From Apostichopus japonicus (Eukaryota; Echinodermata; Holothuroidea; Aspidochirotida; Stichopodidae): a stretch of DNA of 64,000 nucleotides. The position numbers and the translations under genes are program-made. Where the stretch lies: the NCBI RefSeq assembly GCF_037975245.1, contig NC_092566.1, positions 3,102,001 through 3,166,000 of the forward strand, read 5' to 3'. Under the pieces are notes generated by a model. That model saw nothing but the letters and a program-made list of their open reading frames with translations. It searched no databases and had not been told where the DNA came from. Shown here piece after piece: positions 28,101-40,100 of the stretch. The first letter of the stretch is position 1. Every line of letters begins with the position of its first letter.

Positions 28101-31100
28101 AAATCTACAACTATGTAATATACTACGAATGGTGCGGTTTGTAAGAACCTACCACTTTTGTTTCTTTTGTGTCAAGTCATCGGCTCGGCAAACACTCAAC
28201 TTGGAAATTTGTAAACAAATTTTGCAAAGATGCATGTGCTTGATACTATTTCAAAATTTGTCCAGAACATTAATTAGAACTATAGATGGAGATAATATAT
28301 CTTAAAATTTCCTTCCAAGTGGCTATTTGGGTTCCATTAAAACGTGGGTGTGATACAATGTCACGCAATATTTAAGGTACCACTGCCTCTGTTGTAGGAC
28401 CACAAGAAAGAATTTATTATTACAGAAATCAGACCCAACCGTAATAACTAGAGAAGAAAAAAAAAAACTGTTGAGCAAACAGTGACCAGCCATGGCAATC
28501 TGGTGGTGGAAAATAGAAAGGGCAATTACCTCAGGACATGCGTGGTGAGTATAGCACCATGTCGGTCTTCGATGTGCTGAAACAATAGTTTAGCCGCGTC
28601 TATTGTCGTTGCTACTGGTTCACGCCCGTTGCCCGAGGGCAGCATGAATTGTGTTTCTCTCGACAGAAGTTTCGCAAATGATGGGAGGGGATTCTTGGCG
28701 ACCGCCCTCTTCACGATCTTGGTCTGGTCCTGGGAAAGTATGCGGGTATTATCTTTCAAGAAGAGCGTGACCATGTCGGATAGCTCCCTGTCGTTGAGCG
28801 AAGTCACACGGATGATACAAGGCTCGGCTTCGATCACGTCGTTCAGTTCCTTCAGGGCGGCACACTCCGACAGCGACAGTATCATCGAAGTCGACTCCGG
28901 TAACCGCTCCGGGATCCATCGCAGCTGATCTTTGCTCAGTGTCTCCGAAATATTTATCGGAAGGTCGATAGATATCAGGATGGGCCTGTCGCCGACGTCG
29001 AGTTTCTCCAAAAGCTGACGAAAGTAGGTCGTCAACTTGTCAAAGCTGCCGGGAACCGTCTTCATCGGTGGGTCCGAAACTTGATAAACTTCCAGAATCT
29101 GCAAGCAGATAGACTCGAGGGCGTCTCTCAAAGTCAAACAACAGTTGGACGCTCCTATGAATCGAGGTATAATCACTGCCGTCTCCCCCAGCCACTTGGG
29201 GGCCAGCTTGACAATCTGTGCCATGACGCTGGTCTTTCCGCTGCCCGGTTCACCGTGAAGGATCACCACATGGTTCTTGGATTCGGTGTCTTTCGCCTGT
29301 TGGCAGACTTGCCTCTCGACCTGATCCACGATCGAATCCCTCGACACAAAGTTGGCGCACTTCTCGGCGGCGAACTGCAGGTGCGCCATTGACCCCCGGT
29401 AGAGGAGTGTCCTCTCCCGCTGGAAACTGTTCTGTTCTTGCCCTTCTGTGAGCAGGTACTGATCTATCGCATGTTTCATCGTGAGTACAAACTGTGATGA
29501 GAGATCCTTCAAGTACTGGTCGTGTTCCTCGCAGTCGCCGGGGCTTATTCCGTTTGACCTCCAGGGGAGTGAGAAATGGAGGATGTTGTCATCGGGGACA
29601 GCCGATGGAATTTTACTCTCTTTAAGTAATTTGATCCTCTCTTGAGCTTTCTTGTAAATCTTTGGACGGTTTGGCTTCCGAATATCCACGTAATTGTGCA
29701 TCTCTTGGGATTCAACGTTCTGTGGGAGGTCTTCAAAGTTTCGAAAAATGCAGAAGCAACGGTCTTTTGCCCCATCGGAGAGAAGTAAGGCATGAGAGAG
29801 TTCATCTTCCAAAGCTGAAGAAGATATGAGAAAAAAAATGCAGTTTAGAGGGGAGGAGAAGGCAAAATAGGTCAAAAGAGTGAAAGATGAATTGCTAACC
29901 TACATGTTAAAACTCCTACTAATTGTGTATCTTAGCCTAATATGGAAACTAACCTGATACATGGTATTTGTGTAACTGTTCTTCATTCAAGAGTCCCTCG
30001 TCGTGGACGTACTCGGCACACTGCTGTAGAATCTCTAGGATACTGTCGTGAATCTTCTTCCATTTGTTAACATCTTTTTCGTGCACTTCAGCGTTTTCTG
30101 GGTTCCTGCCAAAAAGTAAAGAGCAACAGCAGTATAAATGAGCCATTCTCACCCAAGGGAAGGAAATGGGTAGGAGAGGGAAGAGAGGGTAAGGAGAAGG
30201 GGTAGGGGAAGGATGGGCTATGTCTCATGTGCCTCTGCAAAACAGATGCAGTCATTTTCAATGAAATTTCTTAGGGTCATTAATCCTTCCAACCCATTTT
30301 TGTTAATCATATGCCCCATTAATGATTTGTTCAAATGGATTGCTTCTTACAAGTAGTCAAAGCTAAATAGCATCTATAAATTTAGCTGTAAAAAGCACTT
30401 TTTAAACATGACGTGTAGAGAACTGATAAATCTGCTTCAGTGTAATAAACACAACAACGCTGACTACTTCGCAAGAATTCTTCAAATGCAGCATGACCTG
30501 CCCAGCAAGCCAGCTCCCTTAATAACGTGGTTCCATGGTGGTGAACTCTCTCACCCCCCCTTGCCCCCCCCCCCTGTGGAGGAGGAAGTACTTCACACCA
30601 CTAAACTTGAACAGGGCAGTACTTGTCGCAACCAAAGATTCCATCAACACATCCATCAGTATAGGTCAAAGTACAGGATATCCTAACAGCTGTGATTAGC
30701 CTTATGATCTCTCTATTTAGCTTCCTGTAGTGAAGTACTAGTTTATAAACATAGTCTGTACCAGAACACCTCTTGACTGTGAATTAATTGCCGCTAAAAT
30801 CCTGTGACAGGTGAATAAGGATTGGGTCGTTACAGCATCAATTATACTTTATCGCAACTTGCCGTTACTAGAACAAAAGCATCAAATTTAGTAAGCTCTG
30901 ATTCAAAGGTAATAAGTGTTAAACTGTAATAGGTCACTGAATGTTTTTAATTCAAGGCTTTTTTCAAGGAATTGATGACCTTAAAATGTCCTTTGGGATT
31001 GATCAAATTTCTGAAAGGTTTTATAGGGACCATCCTGATATGTGTTATAAAGCATTGACATTAATAGTTATTATTAAGATTAACTTGTGAGGCACTACAA

Positions 31101-34100
31101 GCTAGACCAGTAAATATAAGTGACTTCGGGGGAGGAGGGGAAGGGGTGGATGGATGGTTATAACGATACAGCAAAACCACTACTTTTGACAATACATGTC
31201 ACTTTGGGTGATGGAATGAGGAGTAAAGTAGTCCAGAATGGACTGCACACTGGAGGAAATAAAATGTTAACAGATTAATAATTGACTATAAATAGTGTGT
31301 AAGTTGTGAGGAGACAAGTAAGTGAGGCAGCTAAGTATCCAACAGGCTACAAGACGAAAGGAAATACAATGTACAGAAGCTGAAGCAACCACAAAAATAT
31401 CAGCATGTCTGTTTAGAAAGCACTCCGGAATGTCAGCAAAAGTTGACAAGAAACCAATCCAAGATCTAAAACAGGCATGTAAAATACAGCTGAATTACCC
31501 AGCACCAGCTACTTAGGACAGCAAGCACTACAGTAGAGCTGTGTTTACAGGTTCAAACAAGTACACCACTACTGTAGGACTATGTGGACATTAATTTATA
31601 CACCAGAAAGTCACTACGAATGCAGATAACACAAATCAGCGATGAAAGGTTTAAGTGGTTATTCAAGTACTAACGAAGCCCTTGGAAAAAAATATATATA
31701 TCCCCACAGGGGGTACATAATTATACACATTACATTTTAAGTTCAAAAATTCACAAAATTTGAATTCATTAACTCCCCCCCCCCTTTTTAAATGAGAGCC
31801 AACTATGGTTAAGGTATAAAGAGTTACAAAAGAAAAGTTGCTACACATCAACTTTCTATATCTGTGGTTTGACCTAAAAAAATATCTTGAGTGGAAGCTC
31901 TTCCGCACATCAAAATAATGTTAGATGGTTGAGGGCAAATTACAGCTCATGTTAAATGATTTTCTTTGGGGGTGGGGTGGGGGGGGGAGGCAGAGGCTCC
32001 AATAGCTGGTTTTTAATACATTAGGTTTAACCAGTGAGTTTTTCATATTGATTTTATTGCTGTTGATTTGAAAAAATTTGGTTCTATTAGAGTCACATAT
32101 ACAAATCACAAATTTTCATAGTTATTGGCGAAATTTTTACCAAAACAACACCGCTAAAAGTTCACTGGGGAGGCACTTGCAGGCTGTAATATTGAGCTGA
32201 ATATCTAGGTCTGTATGACTCCGTCAAATCAACTACTTGATATTAAAAGTTTATCAAAACATTTACGACCTTCGCTGGCAGGCTACCGATAACAGATTTA
32301 ATGAAATCACAAAAATGAGATTTCTCAGATACGAGTAAATAATACATCAGTTTTACAATTTAAAATAGAATACACCAGGGTTGGACTAGGAGATATCTTC
32401 CATTTTATTTATATTTTTTCATTTACAAAACTATTTTGATGGATCCCTCGAACAACAAGTCTGCTTGATTACCGTACATGTCCCGAGAACGAAACAAACA
32501 ATCTCTCGCCTGTTTCCTCTTCATGTTATCCTTGGTATTTGCAAAGCTATCAAATAATCCAGTATAAAATATAGTAGCACTTAAAAAGATTTTAAGATTA
32601 CTGCCAAATATGCAAAACAATCCATTTTGACCTTCTTATTTTATGCATATATTTTACAGGTGTTATTTTTATTTGAAGTTTTAACCTTTAGTTGCGTTTT
32701 ATATCATTGTTTTTTGTTTTGTGTTTGTGTATCTTTACACTTTGTATCAGCATAAATGTTTTTGATCAAATGGATCCACTATTTCCACTAATCTTTACAC
32801 TTAATTGAATAAATGTAAATTATTTGCAACATTTTCACAACCTTGACTTTTTGGCTTTTTAATGAAAGTTGTCATTTTCTCTTGAACGAAACATGACTTG
32901 TTTAAGATTGCTTTATTTTAACACACTGTGAGACTAGCGCTCCAAATGCACAAATAAAAGTAGTGTACTTGGTAGATATTATACAGCCTTTAAAGTTTTA
33001 ACCTTCAAAAGAAAAAAAAAAAAAAAATCAAACATAAGGGGTGGGGGTGGGGGTGGGTGGGAGGGGGGTCAAGAATCTTGAGGAAAATTGGAAGACAAGA
33101 TAAGATACCTGTAGATGCTTATTTCACCGTTGTGTTACATTTTCACGCTTGATCATATGAAAGCCTACACCTTTATAACATTATTCAGAAATCAAATGGT
33201 CAACTGATGCTGTACTTCAAATGCAATGGGATACTTGAAATTTTCTCCTAAAAAATACAAATTGAATGTATAATAGCTGGACAAGATCACTATACATATA
33301 TCCAAAAGCAGGACGTATGACCTTTTAAATAATCATAAATAAATAAAAAAAATACTAAAGAACAAAATAAATTTCAATTGGTCATTGTCTGTATGTTTTA
33401 AGTTGCGGTTCTTTCAGCCTCTTTTCCAGGAAAGAGGGCTTAACTTTGGATAAATAAATACATCTTTGTCAACAAGATGTAATGGCAAACTATCAGAACC
33501 CCATTTATGGGGAGACCAAGGCATCTCTGTTTACAATGAAACGCACTCATACATTTTAATGAATGTTTTGATTCTTTTCCATACTAAAATGTCATAAAAC
33601 CTGAGTTCATTAACCCTGTTCATTATAAAAACAAAGGCAGTTCATTACAATCTAAACAAATTTCCTGAACACTTTGTGGCCATTTCAGAGTATATCTATA
33701 ACGTTTTGTGCTTGTTGTATCGATCATGCAGTCAAAATCAAACAGTCTGTATCTAAACAAGATTTGCCTTCTTTCCTCCCCGCCCTCCCCCCCTGTTTTT
33801 TTATTAAAATATAAAACAATATGAACATTTTGAGTCTTTATCCCTATATCTGAAAGTTTATCATCTTTTTTTTAGTATCATAAATTTCCTTTAGTCAAAT
33901 CAAAAGCCCAAGTCAAGAATTACTCTTAGAAATTTTGCGGTCATTTTTGGAACATATCTCGAATATCTTATGTTTCTTTGAATCAAAAACGCTGTCAAAG
34001 TCAAACACAACCTTATATTCATTTTTATTTTCTTTTATCTATATGCAATATAAACTGAATAATTTTTGACAGTCTTTATCTCAATTTCTGAATATTTATC

Positions 34101-37100
34101 TTGTTTTTATCACAGATCTTTCCGTCAAGTCAAAACCAAGGATTACTTTTTTGTCTCGTATTCTTTATTTTTTCTATATGTCTCTGTGACGCACACCGAA
34201 CACAAAGTATGAATAAGGGAAAGGACACCGTCGTGGATTTACAGATACAACAAATTATCGCGGTTACAAAAGCAATCGCCCCCCCCCCCCCAAAAAAAAA
34301 ACACCTTGAGAGGATGGAGAGAACCGTATCAATGTCAAGATGAGACGCCTAAAGCAATTTCTAAAGTTAAGCTTCGGTTTTGCTTGCGACGTTACAAGTC
34401 TTGTTGCACAGATACTGCAGCTTGCCAAGTAATTCTATACATTGGAATTTGTTGTGTATTCTACATGAGATGATGCAATGCAACAGATGGTTGATACATA
34501 CCGTGGAACAAAACAAAATTCATTCATTTTCAAGACAAATATATCACCAGATGACCTAGGGCAACTATACTTTCAATCTAAATTATCCCTTTGCTAATCC
34601 ATGTTTTTCATTTTCAAGATTTTTAAATCCAGATTTACTGAATAACTGCACACTTGGCAATTCATATTCCTTACAACTACGTCATTAACTGCATCTTGGT
34701 TAAAATGTTTCTACACAAATGTGGTTTTGTCTGCTATTAACAGGAAATTGACAAATTTGGAACCATAACCTTATCTTTGTTGGGTTCACTGTAAGTGCCA
34801 TTTGCTCTTTGTATTCAACGTGAGCCCCATTTGCTCATAGTATTCAACGTGAGTGCCAATTGCTCGTTGTATTCAACGTGAATGCCATTTGCTCTTTGTA
34901 TTCAACGTGAGTGCCAATTGCTCTTTGTATTCAACGTGAATGCCATTTGCTCTTTGTATTCAACGTGAGTGCCAATTGCTCGTTGTATTCAACGTGAATG
35001 CCATTTGCTCTTTGTATTCAACGTGAGTGCCATTTGCTCTTTGTATTCAACGTGAGTGCCATTTGCTCTTTGTATTCAACGTGAGTGCCATTTGCTCTTT
35101 GTATTTACCATGAGTACCATTTGTTCTTTGTATTCACTGTGAGTGCCATTTGGAAAATGATAGTGTCATCACAAATCAGTTAAGTGTGTCGTAATGTAAA
35201 AATCTGTATTAATTTCTGACTGAATAAAACCTGGCAGGATAATCCATAAACAAAAATGTCAAAAGCAAGTGAGAAATATTTGCAGAACATGTCACTATTG
35301 ATTTATTCATCAAGCCAGTTTGCTTGGAATATATATGCATGTCATGAAATTTAAAGGTTGAGAAACATTGATTTTGTGACAAAGTGTGGATTTTCACAAA
35401 TACATGGAGGTATCTACATAGCTAGTGTGAGATTAACTGAAGCTAAACCCAAAGGCGCATGAGTTTTGTTTTAGAAAGCCCATTAAATTACCACCCTGCC
35501 CAACAAAACAGTGATAGATATTTAGATATCAACAAGCATAGTCATCAATCAGTGAAAAGATCTTAACAACCAGACCTAGAGACCAACCCTTGTTGACTAT
35601 ACAGCCCCAATGACTTATTAAAAACCAGCTCAACCATTCCAATACAAGAGGCTAACCCTTGCTGACTATGTAGGCCCCAACAACCATCACTTGACAATCA
35701 GCTCTAGAATGGCTAGCCTTCAAAAAGTAGTCACTGGGGACAAGACCCCAACAATCCATCCTCAACAACATCACCTCAGAAACCAACCTTTTGACAACTA
35801 TGTAGTCCCAAACAACCATCAATTGACAATCAGCTCTAGAATGGCTAGCCTCAATAAGTAGTCAGCAGGGGGGAAAAGACCCCAACAATCGGTCCCCAAC
35901 GACATTACCTCAGAAACCAACTAAAGGCAACAATGTAGTTCCCAACAACCATCATTTGACAATCAGCTCTAGAATGGCTAGCCTTCAAAAAGTAGTCACT
36001 GGGGACAAGACCCCAACAATCCATCCTCAACAACATCACCTCAGAAACCAACCTTTTGACAACTATGTAGTCCCAAACAACCATCAATTGACAATCAGCT
36101 CTAGAATGGCTAGCCTCAATAAGTAGTCAGCAGGGGGGAAAAGACCCCAACAATCGGTCCCCAACGACATTACCTCAGAAACCAACTAAAGGCAACAATG
36201 TAGTTCCCAACAACCATCATTTGACAATCAGCTCTAGAATGGCTAGCCTTCAACAAGTAGTCAACAGGGACAGGTCCCCTACAATCGGTCCTCAACGACC
36301 TTTGACAACTACATAGTCCCCAACAACCAGTCCCAACAACCTACCCTAGCAACCAGCCCCTAGCAACCAATCCTTGAAGACAAGTCAGTCCCTAACAGAA
36401 AGTCCTAGGCAATCTGTCCTACTCTTAGTAACTCAACCAGAAATATCTGGATACTTGAGAAGTTTAGAGATCTGCCAGTCACACCTTGTTTCTACCTTTA
36501 TATCAACAACTTAAAAGTCAAAATAGTTTAGAAATATGGAAGAAGGTATAGAGACCATTAGAAAAGTTAATGGCATTCTTCATGCATAGTCCAGTTTGCT
36601 TCAAGTTCACTATTGTATGTATTGTATTTTAGATCCTCCTGCAAGCAGGAACTCGCAAAGAAGCCATCATTGGCTTATCGAAGCTGCAAGCTGACCGAAG
36701 TCAGTCTCTTAGATTCATATTTTAACGTCCATGATTATGAATTGTCAATTGTCAACAACTCTGTAACTGGACGACATACATTAATCTTGGGAGTGACTCG
36801 AACTCTGGACCTTATGATTGAAAGGCACCGGCATTAACCACTGAGCTAACACTCAGTATTAAACATGGAACAGACTGTGACTATTTCACTTCTCAATATC
36901 TCACTATTTTATTTTAAATATTTATTTATTTATATATGTATTTTAAATACTATGTTGGAATTGGATGCAAATTTTCACCAGGATGTTCAGAATATCTTCC
37001 ATTTTCATTTCAAATCAAACTATTAAATTTTCCTCTCCATTATCCCTTTGTCAAGAGTCAACGGTTTTCCATGTGTGCAGACCGCAACTATGTGTGGTTC

Positions 37101-40100
37101 ACTTCATAATCGGGCATATTATGTCGATAGAATTACAACCTTCGGGATTGTATGACCAACAGGAGAATTCTTGTGATATTTCAACAAACCCTAATCTATT
37201 ACAAAAACTCCGGTATTGAATAAAGTATCCACCCTAGGTCGTCGGGGCCTCCCATACAAAATCTACCTCACGTGGGGTTTTGAAACCATCCCACGTAAAA
37301 ACAATAAAACATCATTAGTAATGGGAGGTTTTTTTTATTGATTACTAAGGCATAGCCACAGGCAATTTAAACCTCTATTCGTATACAGATAAAATGCTAA
37401 GCTCACTGGGGCTAGTGCAGCAACAAACATTTAATAACATTTTTGTTACAGCAAAAAAGAACGAAAAAAAGATGAGTATTTCTTCAAGTCTGGACAAATT
37501 TGCAAAAAAATAGTCACACAAACAACTCCCAAGGTTTCAGACCACAAGCTGTTGTCTTATCATGCATTATATTATGCATTGCAGTGGAAACATTCAAGAA
37601 ATCTAAGGTGGCCAATAGATATTGAGGAGTGTGGATGTGGGGGGGGGGGAGAATCCAAGTCAAGAAATAAACATGTGCACTTCAATGATATATGGTTAGA
37701 GGTAAGAAACACGAAAGATCAAATTTATGTTTTTTGTTTTCGTGAGACAGTTTTGTACTATTTTCAAGTTTTCAAGCTATTGTGAAGACAATTACACTTA
37801 GAGATTACTACTGATATTTTGGAAGCTCCATACTTTTTCATTCTAGAAGGCAGTTTTATAGTGGCATGAAAAATACTAAAATTCCACAATAAAAGCTATA
37901 ATCTGTATTTTGTTTCAATTTTTCATAATCCTGAAAGAGTCATGTCATATGTTTATACCGATCTGAGTAACCCTTCAAATATGAAATTGATTGGTTTAAA
38001 CCTGTGTGACTTGCCCTAGTTTGTGACTCATGATCCAACACAGATAATACTTCTGTGTCCTCCAAAATTCTAATTCCATGTTTTGATATTTCTTTTGCAG
38101 TTTAAAGTTTCTTGCCTATTGTCACCCAATCCTGTTGTAATTCTTTGTGGAGTGTGGCGAGAGAATGTTTTAAACGTCCAGCTGTGCTTGTGCGTGAACA
38201 CACTGTACAATGTCTCGGGGTACGAACAAGAATGACACGACTAAGTAAACCGTCGAACTGCGAGGACTCTATGCACACATTTTCCTTCAGAGCCCGACTG
38301 ATAAGAGAGTCGTGCACCGGGAGAAAATGATTCTTAAATGGCATCAAGATGGGAGCGAAACGAAAGAAAAAATGCACGGCTTCACAAGATCCTGTCAGGA
38401 CGGTCGACGGCTGACCTTTTCATGCTACACGTCAAAGCTGGCTGTCTCTTGGAGATAAAATAAGTCTTCAGGCCACGGAAAAAATTGATTTCTTACGCCA
38501 GCAAAAACAGACTTCATGTAAATGCAGACGACAGTTTATGCAAAAGAAAAGCTTTTATAGCAAAAGGCTTTCCATTCTGTTGTAGAAATTCCTAACCTGT
38601 CAACTGACGGATTTGGCACTTACAAGTGCGGAATCTAGAAATTTAAATTTTCCACATAAATTCAAATCACTGGGGGGGGGGAGAGGCGTGCTTAGATTAT
38701 TGACAATGGGAACAAGATTATGACAGAGCGCTTTGGCAACAATACTGATGAAGAAAGACGATTTGACAACTGGAAAGAAAACGACGACATCGATGGCAAA
38801 ACAAAGAAAGGTAGACAAAACTAGCTAAAATTTCCAAATTTCAATAACAAATAGGCATCACAGGGATAAATTATTGTCAAAGTTTTGGACAGGAAGTTGA
38901 AGTTTTTTTGGGGGGTGGGGATAGAATATTCATCAGAAAATCATATTGAATGATTTTAATACTGTCTGAGTATCAATTTGCAGACATTTCTGTCAAAGCT
39001 TTCCTTTAGCTTTGCCAGGTATAGTTAAAGTCTGAAGAATTACCTCATTTTTCATATTTCATTTTTTATTGTTTAAGCTTTCATATTTCCCTTCATGATT
39101 CAATGGCATAATGTGGTCTCAAATCGTAGTAACCATCAAGATCATTGCATACAAATGGTCATATGTTCCAACCCCCCCCCCCCCCGCCACCTTATGACAA
39201 GGAACATGTATATTCATGTATAATGTATAGATTGATGAAGTCAAAGACAACAAGATGTGCTGAGAAATGGTTAATTTGATCAAATTTCAACGACATTTGC
39301 TACAAAACACATGCAATTTACGCTACTTCGGTCTTCTTGTGTCTATCATGCAGTGACACTGACAATCAACATGCATATTAATGAATCCATACTCATGAGA
39401 TCAATGATGTATGCATATTCATGAGATCAATGATGTATGCATATTCATGAGATCAACGATGACAATATACTGAAAAACCTACATTACTTACACATTATGT
39501 TAATGATCAAGTTTCCATGAAATTCGCTGCAATATACAGAGTACATTTTTCTCTCCTTCTCAATCTTGTGTCTACCATAGGGAAACAAGGACAATTAACA
39601 TGCAAATTAATACTAGCATGCATATTCATAAGATAAATGAAGACCGATGCAGACACAGAGGAACTCCACATATACTTACACATCGTAGTAATGATCGAGT
39701 TTAGATGAAATTGGCTGCAAAACGTAGAATAAGTTTTCACCTTCTCCTTCTTGTGCATACCACTCATCTAATACATTAATATCTAAAAATACAAACCAGG
39801 AATAAATATAGAAGAGGTTAGTAAAACACATCAATTCTTGAAAGCTGGGAATAAAATATAAATATATCATCATGATATACAGATATGAAAAGTATAAAGT
39901 TAATAGCAGACTTGCAGGGAGATTTCAAGAACTTTATAAGAGAATATCCTGAAGATCGCTAAGGGAAGGCTTGCAAATTTAACCGACAATGATCACCAGC
40001 CCAGCCGTTGCTACCCAGTGTAATGAGCACAGCAACCAGCTGTAATGAGTCACGCAATTCCAGGCTTCCAAAAGTCTGTGGACAATTGCATGCACAGACT

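Larger units (their letters stand above)
30106..39679 (-). other. 9.6-kb intron with satellite-like arrays
   Basis: No exon is supported. It holds a G-run tract (33038-33066), a 29-bp minisatellite (34789-35152), a 132/133-bp array (35570-36400), a tRNA-derived SINE (36612-36856) and decayed copies of the 39680-39782 exon (39277-39583). Around 38100-38400 both strands are open for 70-90 codons and composition is more GC-rich, but no splice context or recognisable domain supports a gene there. Confidence 0.5.

Noticed and set aside
28629-29392. Open frames of 99 and 103 codons on the + strand
   Set aside because: They lie antisense to the NACHT exon and are frame shadows of its GC-rich coding sequence.
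34789-35152. Direct repeats of 29 bp, CRISPR-like length
   Set aside because: Units are contiguous with no unique spacers, in a eukaryotic intron: a minisatellite.
36786-36856. Possible tRNA gene on the minus strand
   Set aside because: A and B boxes are present but the T stem and acceptor are mismatched and no proper anticodon loop forms; it continues into a SINE body.
38102-38377. 91-codon minus-strand frame in GC-richer sequence
   Set aside because: No recognisable domain, the opposite strand is equally open, and the exons on either side already join in phase without it.
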